From Bathynomus jamesi (Eukaryota > Arthropoda > Malacostraca > Isopoda > Cirolanidae): 64,000 nucleotides of DNA. The notes under the pieces are model-generated. The model did not search any database. It was not told the origin of the DNA and worked only from the letters and a program-made list of their open reading frames with translations. The stretch spans positions 1 to 64,000 of the forward strand of contig JAJOZX010005780.1 of NCBI GenBank assembly GCA_023014485.1, in the 5' to 3' direction. The first letter of the stretch is position 1; every line of letters starts with the position of its first letter. Positions 29,790-40,621 of the stretch are shown one piece after another. The position numbers and the translations under genes are program-made.

Positions 29790-32700
29790 TCATTTCGCGA
29801 AGGTCAAGCTTGTCGCCCCTCCTCTCGAGTTGGCCTGGTGAAGTAGTGAATTGGATTCTTGCGCTCTCCACCTCACATAGCCAGGTACGCCCGGCTCATC
29901 GGGGATTGTTCTGAGCCAGGCGTCTAGTCTTCTTTTGAAGATTTCCACTGCAACTCTCTTCGTGTTTCTTAGGTCTTTGGGCAACTGATTAAACAGTTTT
30001 GGTCCTCTCACTACAAAACTATTTTCTTTCAGGGTTAAGGATGTTCCCTGTCTCGCCTTCAATTTGGGAATACGACACAGTCTACCGCTTCTACTTTCCA
30101 TCGTTGTTTGGGGAGTTATGGGATTCAGAGTAAGATTAGGGACTAGTTTCTCCATTATTTTCCAAGTGTAAATAATGGTGTATCTCTCTCTTCTCCTTTC
30201 CAGTGAATATCGGTCTAGTTCTCGTAACCTTTCCCAGTAATTTAGTTCTTTGCACCCATTGATCTTGGCTGTGAAGCTTCTTTGGATCCCCTCCAGCTGT
30301 CTAATGTCTTCTTTTTTATATGGGGAAGTTAGGACCGAGCAGTTTTCTAATTTGGGTATGATCAGGGTTTTCAGTAGAGGAATCATTACATTCCTATCCC
30401 TTCGTTTAAAGGTTCTCAATATCTGACCCGTTATTCTCTTTGCTCTGTTTACTGCTATCTTATTTTGTGTTTCAAATTTCGCATCATCTGTCATTACAAC
30501 CCCTAAATCTTTTGCTCTGGAATTTCTCTGAATTTCCTGTCCATTTGGGGTATAATATTCCATGCACTTTAGGTCTTCTCTTTTTCCGTACCGTAATAGC
30601 TGAAATTTCTCGGTGTTAAACTTCATATTGTTGTCTTCAGTCCACTTGTAGATTTTGTTTATGTCGGTTTGTAGAGATCCTATGTCTTCTGGGTTTCTTA
30701 TTTTTCTACTGATCTTTGTGTCATCCGCAAAGGATGTTACTGTGCTGTCTCTGGTAACGTCCTCATCTATGTCAGTTAGCATGATTATGAAGAGTAGTGG
30801 AGCTAATACTGTTCCTTGTGGTACTGAGCTTAGGACCTCTGATTCTGATGAAGATACTCCTTGTACTGTAACGACTTGCCTCCGCTCACTAAGGAAATTA
30901 TATATCCATTTCCCTACTTTTCCTGTTATTCCCATATATTTCAGTTTATGTATTATGATTCCGTGGTCACACTTGTCGAACGCTTTAGCAAAGTCTGTGT
31001 ATAGTACATCATAGTTTTCATTACTTTCAAGTGAATCAATAATGTTGTTGTAGTGTTCCATTAGTTGTGATAGGCATGATCTGCCTGATCGAAACCCGTG
31101 TTGGTTATCATTGAATTTTTTCTGAGTTTCCAAAAAGTCATAGATTTTCTGTCTAACTATTCTTTCAAATATTTTAGTGAGATGAGATGTAAGCGACACT
31201 GGCCTATAGTTTTTGGCCTGGGATCGATCTCCTCCTTTATATATTGGGACTATGTTCGCCCCAGTATAGGGGCTCAGCGATTGCATTCTTGCAGTTTTTG
31301 ATCAGTGTGGCATTCCATTTATCCGGTCCTGCCGCTGAGTGTGTTTTTAGTTTCCCTATGGCTTGTGTAATATCATCCGTCGTAAAGTCGAAATCCATTA
31401 TACTTTCCCCTTGTGGTTCTTCTTCAAAGAACGCGTTTCTATCGCAAATCAATTTGTCAGTTTTTGGGATACTGAAAGATGATTCATACTGAGCTTTTAA
31501 TATTTCAGATACTTCTGTCAGATCATCAGATAAATCACTGTTCTCATTTTTTAAAGGTCCGATAGTCGCTTGGTTTTTCGACTTTCTTTTTGCGAAATTA
31601 TAGAAGTACTTTGAGTTAACCTTTATCGCTTCTATAGCGTCATCTTCTTTTTCTGTATGCTTCTCGATTTGTTCCTGTATGACGACATCGATACTTTGTA
31701 GTTTATCATTTAATATTTTTCTGATGTTGTTATCTTTACAATTACTTAATTTTGCAGTCACTCTTTTTCTCTTTCGGAACAATGCCCTCTTTTGTCTTTC
31801 GAACCTGCTTCTCTTTCCTCTTTGTTGTATCTTTGGGACATGTTTTTCCACAATTTCTAACGTCTTCTCCTCTAACGTCATTAGCATCTCTTCCGTTGTC
31901 TTGGCCTCGAAAATGGTTTCCCAATCTATTACTTCCATGCTGGATGTCACATCTTCCCAGTTTATAGCTTTGGAGTGAAAATTAAAAATTTCGAATTTGC
32001 TTCGTTCTGTTGTGCGTGTTCTTTCCTTTCCTGTTGCCTTTATATTAGTTGTTATTTCAATGATATTGTGGTCTGATATCATAGTTGGGGAGATTTCTAC
32101 ATTATCAATTAGATTACTGTTGTTTGTGAATACCAAATCTAGGCAGTTGTTTTTTCTTGTGTTTTCTGTTATTTCTTGCGTTAACATAAATTCATCAGCT
32201 AAAGCTAGTAGCATTTTTACCTGCTCCTGGTCTTCTCGTGTGCCCCCCTTGTCCTGGTGGATACATATATTTTTTCCTATCCTTTTATATTTCATGAATG
32301 GGAAATTAAAATCACCACAGAGAAAAATATTTGGGGTTGGAGAGTGTAGATCTTTTGCTAAGTTTCTTACCTGTGTAATGGAATCTGAAAATTTTGAGGT
32401 TGGCGTGTTGTTTGGGGGTCTGTACATTACAATTAGTACCATATTTAATTTTTCAATTTTTGCTGCTACACATTCTACGTAGTTGTTTGAGGTACTTATA
32501 ACCATTTCTGCTATGTGCCTTTCGCGTGTGTAAATAGCACATCCTCCTTTACGTCTCACTGTTCTGTCGGCTCGGAGGATGTTATAGTTGTCAATTTGTA
32601 TTTCTTTTTTGTCAATACAGGACTCACAATTTTCACAGTTCGCCTGGCAGTCCTTTAGATGAGTTTCCGTGAGGCATGCAAAGTCTGCTCCGGCTTCTTG

Positions 32701-33126
32701 CATGAGTCCTTTCAGGTATGCAACTTTGTTCGTGGACTGGTTTGATTTAAGGGCCTGTATGTTGGCTAGGATTATTTTTATTTTTTCTCTTTCTTTTTCG
32801 CATACAGGTGGTTCCGCTTTGTTTTCCGATGGGGGTGCCGGTTTCGTTGCCTTGTGGTCCTCCGAGAATTTACCTCTTTTTATCTTTGTCGGTACCTGTT
32901 GTCCCGATAACGCATGAAGTGTCTTTGTTCGTACCTTCTGTCCGGCTCTCGGATTTCTATATTTATATTTGTCAGCTGGTTTTGTAATTGCTGGAGAGTA
33001 TTTAGCAGCTGAAATGTGTTGGCTGCGTCTCAAAAATTTCCACTCTTCTTTGATGTTCGTTTTTTCTGTTCCCTCGGTGCGTTCCTTTGAGGGTGGTGGT
33101 ATCGGCATTTTTTTCCGTATTTGCAA
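29790..33126 (-). pseudogene. LINE-X ORF2: endonuclease and reverse transcriptase
   Basis: Starts MQIRKKMPIPPPSKERTE at 33126. Endonuclease blocks: IILANIQALKSN, FACLTETHL, a Cys-rich loop CQANCENCESC, RRKGGCAIYTRE, VMYRPPNNTP, LCGDFNFPFM, and ISDHNIIEI, all intact. Frame is open for 629 codons to EPLYWGEHSPNI at about 31237, where a deletion of about 56 bp relative to copy 1 shifts it. RT continues 31286-29790: NYRPVSLTS, QHGFRSGRSCL, YTDFAKAFDKCDHG, SVPQGTVLAPLLF, SFADDTKISRKI, and the tail FNQLPKDLRNTKRVAVEI, ending SLTFAK. Apart from the deletion the catalytic residues of both domains look complete, so the copy is young. Confidence 0.88.
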
Positions 33127-33880
33127 CTCCCATATCTTTCATAAGTGTTGCAGACCGTAAGATGGTGGAACATGCATTTCTTATCAAACTTGCAATATCC
33201 ACTTGTGTAATGCATTTTGCATAATGTGGAATGTGCATATATGCATTGCCCATCCCGATATCTGCAGTTTCCTTTCGCGTAGTATTTGCATACGATATTT
33301 TCTACGCTTCTGCTTTCTTTCTTATTATTTACCAAGTTCTTAGTTTTGGCATTATCATTATTTTTCTTTGGCTGTTTATTTTCTACGTTTTTAGTTATTA
33401 TCTTTTTATCATTTCGCTCGTTGGACCGTTTGTCTACTTCGCCACTTTTACTTATTTTTCCTTTCATCTATGTCTTCCTTCCGTATTACGTTGTTTATAT
33501 CGTTATTTGTTATTAAATTGTTGTTCATTATTATGCTGTTAATCGTTATTTCGTCTTCTCTCTCATCCACCCTGTTTTTCGTTGGGACCATTTCGGACAC
33601 ATGCGTCCCCATTATTTCATTCTTTTTTGTAACTTTCGAGTCTGCTATCTCCATTTCTTTAAAGACCGCGAAAGAATTTAGTCTGTGTACATGCGCCACA
33701 TAGAAATTTGATCCCCACGACTTGTTTCGCGTTCGAGACAAGAGTTATTTCCCGATCATTCCAATTCATGCAGTTAAAGTCGTTTAATCGTTGGCAGAAA
33801 TCACACCTAATCGCTAGGCTTTCCGTTGTTACTAAATTGCACAAATTACCGATTAAGTGAGAATTTGGACCCATATCCAT
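33030..33880 (-). pseudogene. LINE-X ORF1: PHD-like Cys pairs and three CCCH zinc fingers
   Basis: Starts MDMGPNSHLIGNLCN at 33880. First part: Cys pairs CDFC and CGAC about 37 residues apart, like the zinc-binding start of CR1-type ORF1 proteins. A frameshift near 33690 leads into a low-complexity Asn/Lys/Glu-rich middle, a further frame change at about 33460, then a basic stretch and three tandem CCCH fingers: CKYYAKGNCRYRDGQCIYAH (C-x7-C-x6-C-x3-H), CKMHYTSGYCKFDKKCMFHH and CNTYERYGSCKYGKKCRYHH (both C-x8-C-x5-C-x3-H), ending in a Lys/Arg-rich tail at 33030. CCCH fingers of this spacing bind RNA in host proteins, so a role in coating the element's RNA is likely. The overlap of about 97 bp with ORF2 supports one element. 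Confidence 0.75.
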
Positions 33881-34119
33881 GATATTCCTTAATTAGCTTA
33901 AGAAGAAATACCCACACAAATTCTTTATTTATTTTTATTTTTTATTTCTGTTTCTTTCCTTTCGATGGTCGAGGGTATTTCGAGTGTTTTCTGACCTTTG
34001 TGTTTTATGACCTTTTTCCTGCTTTGTTTCAAACTTTCTCGAATGCCAACCGTATTTCGTTTTGAATATATATGTTAAAATTGGTGATAAATTATGTAAA
34101 CTATATTGCACTTTCTTTT

Positions 34120-34122
<3 letters not shown>

Positions 34123-34179
<57 letters not shown>
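34123..34179. repeat. (TA)n at LINE-X 5' end
   Basis: TA run between the 5' end of LINE-X copy 2 and the central palindrome. Confidence 0.95.
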
Positions 34180-34184
<5 letters not shown>

Positions 34185-34304
34185 CACGAAGGGAAAAGAA
34201 ACACAAAGGGGTGCTCAAGCGCTTTCGTCTAATGACATCCTCAGGATGTCATTAGATGAAAGCGCTTGAGCACCCCTTTGTGTTTCTTTTCCCTTCGTGG
34301 TTTT
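34180..34304. repeat. 125 bp near-perfect palindrome
   Basis: Arms of 62 bp starting AAAACCACGAAGGGAAAAG, with one mismatch (TTTCGTC versus TTTCATC) and a centre CATCCTCAGGATG. It lies between two (TA)n tracts and two inverted LINE-X 5' ends. Confidence 0.92.
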
Positions 34305-34348
34305 ATTCATCATAAATATTTTTCACGTGTCACTTTCGTGAAATAATT

Positions 34349-34727
<379 letters not shown>

Positions 34728-35570
34728 CGAAGGTCAAGCTGGTGGGCCGTGGCCCGCCTCTAGGCCTGGCTTGGTGGAGGAGCGAGTTGCTTTCCTGCGC
34801 TCTCCATCGCACATAGCCAGGTACACCCGGCTCATCTGGTACCGTCCTGAGCCAGGCATCAAGTTTTCTCTTGAAGACTTCAACTTTGACCCCTGCAACG
34901 TTTCTGAGGTCCTTTGGAAGTGCTTAAAAAGTCTTGGCCCCCTCACAACCAAGCTATTTTCCTTCAGTGTTGAGGAGGTCCCTTGTCGGGCCTTTAATTT
35001 CGGAGCACTACACATGCTGCCTTTCTTATTTTCCAGTGTTGTTTGGATGGTAATTGAGTTTAGTTTGAGGTTTGGTTCCAGTTTTTCGATCATTTTCCAT
35101 TTGTAGATTATGGTGTACCTCTCTTCTTCTTTTCAGGGAGGTCAGATTTAGTTTGCGCAGTCTTTCCCAGTAGTTGAGTTCTTGGGAGCCACCAATCTTG
35201 GCTGTGAAATGTGTCTGCATTTCTTCTAGTTTATTTATTTCTTCCTTTTTGTATGAGGACGTCAAAACTGAGCAGTATTCAAGTTTTGGTATGATCAGTG
35301 TTCTCAGCAGGGGAATCATTACTGTCTTATCCCTCCTTTTGAAGTTCTTAATACCTGTCCCGCGACTCTTTTTGCTCTGTTTATTGCTATTTGGTTTTGT
35401 GTCTCGAATTTGGCACCATCAGTCATTATTACTCCCAAGTCGACCGCTTTCGTGCTTCTCTGAATTTCCTGTCTATTTGAAGCATAATATGCAGTCTTAA
35501 GTTTTTCGTTTCTACCATATCTCAAGAGCTGAAATTTCTTGGTGTTAAATGTCATATTGTTGTCTTCTGA

Positions 35571-35572
<2 letters not shown>
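34728..35572 (-). pseudogene. 3' end of a related LINE (LINE-Y)
   Basis: Minus strand from 35572: TFNTKKFQLLRYGRNEKLK, then VDLGVIMTDGAKFETQNQIA, RTLIIPKLEYCSVLTSSYKK, ERLRKLNLTSLKRRR, GMCSAPKLKARQGTSSTLKE and a tail near GERRKATRSSTKPG, in three frames. It matches the LINE-X C-terminus block for block but is clearly diverged, so it is a sister family. The 5' boundary is a (TA)n. Confidence 0.8.

Positions 35573-35612
<40 letters not shown>
35573..35612. repeat. (TA)n
   Basis: TA run, followed by TATG repeats. Confidence 0.95.
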
Positions 35613-35618
<6 letters not shown>

Positions 35619-35851
35619 ATGTATGTATGTCTGTATGTGGATGTTCTTTGGACTAGACTAACACAGAGCTTTCTTGCTTTCAATGGTGATGAACCACATA
35701 CGAAAGCTTTGTCAGTACTTTGACTCCCTATTTGCTTGGCAATGCTGCTGCGAGCTGTTCGTACTCTGAAATAGGTGTATGGGCGGAATGGTGCCCTATG
35801 TAAAAAGATTTAACTTTTCATACTTCCATTTAAACTAGGAATACACTGATG

Positions 35852-35905
<54 letters not shown>

Positions 35906-36214
35906 TATATATATATATATATATATACGGAGAGAGAGAGAGAGAGAGAGAGAGTTACAAGGACAAGAGGAAGCCTCAAAGACCTTCCAGTCCACTCGGG
36001 GAAGTTCCTGTTATTAAACAAATTTTTTTTCTTTCAACACTTCTAGCAGTAGTAGAAAGCTGGATAGAAAAGTATAAGGCTCTCTCCCCACCCTCCGCTC
36101 CCTTCCTGCCAGAGGCAGGTACGGAAAAAGGTTGAAGAAAATACCTTGACCCTGGAAAAGTAGCCAAGGAAATTTTACAGGAAAGTGGGGAATATGATAT
36201 ATATATATATATAT
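35613..36214. other. Two unassigned blocks between (TA)n arrays
   Basis: 35613-35856 and 35930-36190 are non-coding blocks each bordered by TA tracts (35857-35929 and 36198-36214). A (GA)n run is at 35934-35954. I recognise no family. Confidence 0.4.
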
Positions 36215-37515
36215 TAGTGATGTAGCGGATGTCATTTTTTTCACATCCGCGGATGCGGATGTGGATGAGGATGTTTGATTTCAACATCCGCGGATGCGGA
36301 TGCGGATGTCTACATTTTCGTTATTTTTTAGGATATATTCGAGATTTGTTGTGTTTAACGTATATAATAAGTTATTATATAGAGAGAGCTGTAGCTATAA
36401 TGTAGTATAATTGATTAATTGTACAATAATTGCTGTACTTTTCTCTGAACATATAAAATAATATCAACCATCTAACTAATATAGAAATCAATTAGTGAAT
36501 TCGTCTGCAAATAAATTCGTTATATTTTGTTGAGTTTCAGCCACAATTAGAAACCATAATTGTGTTACCAGGATGCGGGACGTGAACCCAACTCAAATGC
36601 ACCCCACCGACCTCTTTCCCCAACCTCCACCCTTATAGAAAGAGATCTTTAATTAGCTTGATAACTATTTATATTAAGTTTAAAGTTTTATTAGGCATAT
36701 TTATAAATGAGTAATTAAAATAAAGTAAACTAAGATGTTCATCGTTTAATGTTCAAACTTAATTATAGGAAGGTTATGCTTAAGGAACATTAATTTTTCT
36801 GCCTTTTCTGCTGCCAGTCTGTTTCTCTTTTCATCATATATTAATCCAGCACTGCTAAATAATCTCTCGCTTGGTACGTTTGTTGGAGGACAGGCTAAAT
36901 GTTTCCTTGCAAGTTTACTCAAGTATGGATAGATATTCTGCGTATTTTTCCACCAACTAATAGGATTATGCAGCCAGGCGTTTTTCTTGGTGATAGCTCT
37001 CGATCATTTTTACTACATCTTTTGACATCGCGTAGGTCTCGTCATTGCTGCTTGACTCAAGAAACTGAGAGACAGATTCTGTGATAGATTTGCTCGTTGA
37101 AGGTGTTGGTTCTGTCACTGAAACTTTTATTCTTTTGGTGGGTGGCGAAGCGACAGATTCAAGAGATTGAAGCTCTTCAACTGCTTTGCCAAGTGATGAT
37201 TTAACTCGTTCTAATGTACTAGGTGAAAATAACTTAGCTTTGTAACGTGGATCTAAGTAGGTTGCAAGAGAGTAACTTCATACAAGAACAGCCTCTCGTC
37301 TTGTCGCTTGCATCACTTTTGCGCACAATGAACTAGTTCTATTAATATAGTAGAATTTGATAATTTCCGCTTATTAATGACATTTTATCTCAACGGTCCA
37401 CATCCGCACGACATCCGCAGTCCAAAGTGCGGATGCGGATGCGGATGCGGATACGAGAAAATGTGCGGATGTTCCGCGGATGCGGATGCGGATGCGGATG
37501 TGACCTACATCACTA
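36215..37515 (-). mobile_element. hAT element (GCGGAT family), decayed
   Basis: Ends TAGTGATGTAGCGGATG and, on the minus strand, TAGTGATGTAGGTCACATC, with many GCGGATGCGGATG subterminal repeats at both ends. Flanking ATATATAT is compatible with an 8 bp target duplication but lies in a TA tract. The interior carries a decayed hAT transposase end. Confidence 0.8.
36746..37290 (-). pseudogene. hAT transposase C-terminal remnant (hATC domain)
   Basis: Minus strand: YSLATYLDPRYKAKLF, a variable Ser/Pro linker, DETYAMSKDVVKMIE, then after a frameshift near 36975 the dimerisation domain NPISWWKNTQNIYPYLSKLA, PSERLFSSAGLIYDEKRNRL and EKAEKLMFLKHNL, stop near 36746. This is the ZBED/Ac-like type of hAT, different from the other hATs in the window. 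The N-terminal half is missing. Confidence 0.8.
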
Positions 37516-37532
37516 ATATATATATATATTTT

Positions 37533-37791
37533 TTAACTGCAAACAACACACAGTATAATAATTAATGTAAAGAACGACGCTTCTGTAGAAGAGCGTCCGC
37601 ACAAGATGAGGAGAGAGAACGAACAAATGAAAAATGAGGCACCTCCTAGGAATCGAACCCGGGATCATCCAATTGCCGGTCGGACATGCTAACCACTACA
37701 CCAAGGTCCCCAATCAGTCAGAAGTCGTAATTCTCCTACATACGAGCGGAATCGAATGCCCTGAGGGGGCACCTTCGCATGCCTTACATAT
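37533..37791 (-). mobile_element. tRNA-derived SINE, family A, second subfamily
   Basis: Minus-strand copy: tail at 37533 (TTTTTTAACTGCAAACAAC read on plus), tRNA-like block with plus-strand GGAATCGAACCCGGGATC and CTAACCACTACACCAAGGTCC, head at 37780 (GGGGGCACCTTCGCATGCC). It differs consistently from the copies at 2.4-3.0 kb, so it is a second subfamily. Confidence 0.75.
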
Positions 37792-37795
37792 ATAC

Positions 37796-38094
37796 ATTTT
37801 AACTGCAAACAACACACAGTATAATTAATATAAAGAACGACACTTGTGTAGAAGAGCGTCGCACAAGATGAGGAGAGAGAACGAACAAATTACGACTTCT
37901 GACCTATTGGGGACCTTGGTGTAGTGGTTAGCATGTCAGACCGGCAATTGGATGATCCCGGGTTCGATTCCTGGGAGGTGCCTCATTTTTTATTTGTTCG
38001 TTCTCTCTCCTCATCTTGTGCGGACGCTCTTCTACACAAGCGTCGTTCTTTACATTAATTATACTGTGTGTTGTTTGCAGTTAAAATGTATATA
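37796..38094 (+). mobile_element. Fold-back tRNA-derived SINE (family A, second subfamily)
   Basis: tRNA-like block from 37911 (GGACCTTGGTGTAGTGG, B box GGTTCGATTCC). Both ends are the SINE tail in inverted orientation: left ATTTTAACTGCAAACAAC through GAACGAACAAAT, right its reverse complement, about 95 bp with about three differences. The arm is longer than in the fold-back copy at 2434-2735, so the two arose separately. Confidence 0.8.
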
Positions 38095-38097
38095 TTT

Positions 38098-38319
38098 ACG
38101 GCATGAAAAGGTGCCCCCTCAGGGCATTCGATTCCGCTCGTATGTAGGAGAATTACGACTTCTGACTGATTGGGGACCTTGGTGTAGTGGTTAGCATGTC
38201 CGACCGGCAATTGGATGATCCCGGGTTCGATTCCTGGGAGGTGCCTCAGTTTTCATTTGTTCGTTCTCTTTCCTCATCTTGTGCGGACGCTCTTCTACAC
38301 AAGCGTCGTTCTTTATATA
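38098..38319 (+). mobile_element. tRNA-derived SINE, family A, 3' interrupted
   Basis: Head GGTGCCCCCTCAGGGC, tRNA-like block from 38174, tail up to GTCGTTCTTTA, where a mini mariner-like element starts at a TA. Confidence 0.75.
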
Positions 38320-38721
38320 CAGGGTGTCCCGTAAGTCTGGACCCATAGGGAAAAATAATAAAATTACAAAATAGTCCAAAAATTTATTTATAATATATTT
38401 TTTTATTATTTTTATTATTATTTTTATTATTTTTTTATTATGATCTTACTCCGCTCGAGTTTTATTTGTGGGGCCACTTGAAAGCCAAAGTGTACGAGGT
38501 CAAACTTCAGAACATTTTCCACCTTAAAGCACGCATTGTGGAGGCGTGTCAAGAAATTTCTGCGACTGTGATTCAGAAAGTGCTGTCGCAGTGGAGATTA
38601 CGTCTTCAACTATGTGTGCGACACAACGGCGGACACTTTGAACAGATTATGTAATAAATTTTTGGACTATTTTGTAATTTTATTATTTTTCCCTATGGGT
38701 CCAGACTTACGGGACACCCTG
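38320..38721 (+). mobile_element. Mini Tc1/mariner-like element 2 (402 bp)
   Basis: Perfect inverted ends of about 68 bp starting CAGGGTGTCCCGTAAGTCTG, flanked by TA. Contains only the last 71 codons of a transposase. Inserted in the tail of a SINE. Confidence 0.92.
38441..38654 (+). pseudogene. Transposase C-terminal piece
   Basis: DLTPLEFYLWGHLKAKVYEV, then RIVEACQEISATVIQKVLSQ and CVRHNGGHFEQIM, stop at 38652-38654. Block LxxxFYLWGHLK is the third catalytic region of mariner-like transposases; the acidic residue here is Glu (PLEF) where relatives often have Asp. N-terminus and the first two catalytic residues are absent. Confidence 0.8.
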
Positions 38722-38746
38722 TATATATATATATATATATATATAT

Positions 38747-39182
38747 GATACACACAGACCGTGCATGGAACAAGGAACTCTTCTGGGATAATTAAATCCA
38801 CTATAGTCCGAATAAGTAATGGTAAATGACAAATACCATAGTTTTTCTTTTTCATGATGCAAGCCCGACGTGGGCAATGGGTCTCTCGCAAAGAGGTCCC
38901 ATAAATATAGCTTCCCTCACCAGCTATCTGCAAAGCAGACAGGATCCAGCTTTGGGACATGGATCCAAAGCTGGATCCTGTCTGCTTTGCAGATAGCTGG
39001 TGAGGGTCACTGAGGGAAGCTATATTTATGGGACCTCTTTGCGAGAGACCCGTTGCCCACGTCAGGCTTGCATCATGAGAAAGAAAAACTATGGTATTTG
39101 TCATTAACATTACTTATTCGGACTATAGTGGATTTAATTATCCGAGAAGAGTTCCTTGTTCCATGCACGGTCTGTGTGTATC
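38747..39182. repeat. 436 bp inverted repeat (arms about 209 bp)
   Basis: Left arm 38747-38955 (GATACACACAGACCGTGCAT at its outer end), 9-base spacer, right arm 38965-39182. Arms match closely, except for a 10 bp insertion TCACTGAGGG in the right arm near 39007 and scattered substitutions. (TA)n tracts lie on both sides. Non-coding; no family recognised. Confidence 0.92.
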
Positions 39183-39218
39183 ATAAAAAACTCAGGGAAC
39201 TATTCTGAGTTCATTCCC

Positions 39219-39278
<60 letters not shown>

Positions 39279-39281
39279 ATA

Positions 39282-39686
39282 TAGGGTGTCCCATAAGTCC
39301 GGCATCATAGGAGAAATTAATTCATATTTTTCTATTTCTTCAAACCATAATTCATATTTTTCTCTTTCTACAGGCCATAATGTCTGTGAGCAAGGAAGAA
39401 CGTATCCAGATAATTCTACTCATAGATTTTTATCTCTGGGGCCACTTGAAAGCGCTGGTATACGCAGAGAAAATTAGGAGTGTTGGACATTTGCGGCAGC
39501 GCATTATTGGGGTATGCAACACCATTACTCCTGACATCATTCACTGTGTGCTTGCTGACTGGGTATCACGTCTGAATTTGTGTATTGAAAACAATGGTGG
39601 ACATACTGAGCACGTTCTGTAAATAAAAGCTTTTGTTTTGCCTTTTTTTATTATTTTTCCTATGATGCCGGATTTATGGGACACCC

Positions 39687-39688
<2 letters not shown>
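39282..39688 (+). mobile_element. Mini Tc1/mariner-like element 3 (407 bp)
   Basis: Ends AGGGTGTCCCATAAGTCCGG and, on the minus strand, AGGGTGTCCCATAAATCCGG, inverted over about 37 bp, in TA-rich flanks. Related to element 2 but a different family. Confidence 0.88.
39380..39622 (+). pseudogene. Chimeric mini-transposase (start joined to end)
   Basis: An uninterrupted 80-codon frame: the first 15 residues MSVSKEERIQIILLI are a transposase N-terminus; at about codon 16 it passes directly to DFYLWGHLKALVYAEKIR, VCNTITPDIIHCVLADWV and CIENNGGHTEHVL, the C-terminus. An in-frame internal deletion has removed both HTH domains and two catalytic Asp. It could in principle be translated, but no function is evident. 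Confidence 0.8.

Positions 39689-39753
<65 letters not shown>
39689..39753. repeat. (TG)n and (TA)n
   Basis: Short GTGTGTG then about 55 bp of TA after mini-element 3. Confidence 0.95.
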
Positions 39754-39758
<5 letters not shown>

Positions 39759-39984
39759 AACAGTAAATAATCAGAAAATGTGTAAGACTAAAAATATGAA
39801 TTTTTTTATTGTATTTTTTTTTAAATATAATTATTTTAAAATTCTAAAACAATTTATTCCAAGTTTTAAGTTAATTGTCGTAATTATGAAGTTCCTATTG
39901 TCATATTTAAGTTTTGAGACATTTTCATAAAAATAAATAATAATAGTAATAACTTAGAATTTACGAATTAGTCCTTCTTCGTAA
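39754..39984. other. AT-rich spacer
   Basis: Nothing recognised. Confidence 0.4.
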
Positions 39985-40165
39985 CAGTAGCTGTCGTGTG
40001 ACAGAGGAGACCTACAGCTTTACGTGGAATCCGAACCACCTGCTGGTAGCTACATAATTTGAATGCGGAAGTCGATCACTTATCCAATTACTGAACAGAC
40101 TGAACGAACGTTGCTTAACCTTTTGCTGATTCAGCTGGAAGCGTTGTCGTGACGTGGACACGATG
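39985..40165 (-). mobile_element. 5S rRNA-derived SINE
   Basis: On the minus strand: GTCCACGTCACGACAACG start, ATCAGCAAAAGGTTAAGCAAC (A-box region), TCAGTAATTGGATAAGTGATCG (C-box region), then the core GTGGTTCGGATTCCACGTAA and AGCTGTAGGTCTCCTCTGTC. Third copy in the window. Confidence 0.78.
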
Positions 40166-40621
40166 TATCCAACATGCCCATTAAAGCTCTGTGAACAAGC
40201 TTTTGGAGTTAGATTAAATTAGGTTATCGGTTAGCAGTGGTGGGCACGGTTCCGCTAATCCGCTAACCGTTAATTAGCGAAGCTAACTTTTCCGTTAGCG
40301 GATTAGCGTTTCCGCTAACTTTGAGAACCGTCAGCGGACCAATTAGCTTCCGCTAAATTTAGTTCCGCTAACTTTAAGTCCGCTAACCCTAAAATCATAC
40401 ACGTTTCTTCCAGTCTGTTCTGAGCGTGTCTGCAACAGTCAGTCTGGCACGCTATTGGCTGACTACGTGTAAACACAAGACGTGATTGGTCGACGCAGCA
40501 GCAGCGTTGTGTAATTCTGCAGTTCAGTTCACTTACGACGTTACAGTCTTACAGTGTCAGCGACAGCGTACGTTATCATAAGCATATTTTCGTCAGTTTA
40601 CCGAGTCTACAAGTTTTTGCA

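Larger units (their letters stand above)
29747..34122 (-). mobile_element. LINE-X copy 2, near full length
   Basis: Runs on the minus strand from a 5' untranslated region (34122 to about 33881) through ORF1 and ORF2 to the tail at 29747, which mirrors copy 1. Its 5' 270 bp are repeated inverted at 34455-34727. About 56 bp are missing near 31260 compared with copy 1. It is the reference copy of the family in this window. Confidence 0.85.

Noticed and set aside
30655..32482. Plus-strand frames across LINE-X copy 2
   Set aside because: Antisense shadows of ORF2; their sequence is complementary to conserved RT and endonuclease blocks.
34180..34304. Hammerhead ribozyme or retrozyme
   Set aside because: The palindrome contains GATGAAAGC-like words, but the CTGATGA and GAAA core with proper stems could not be assembled.
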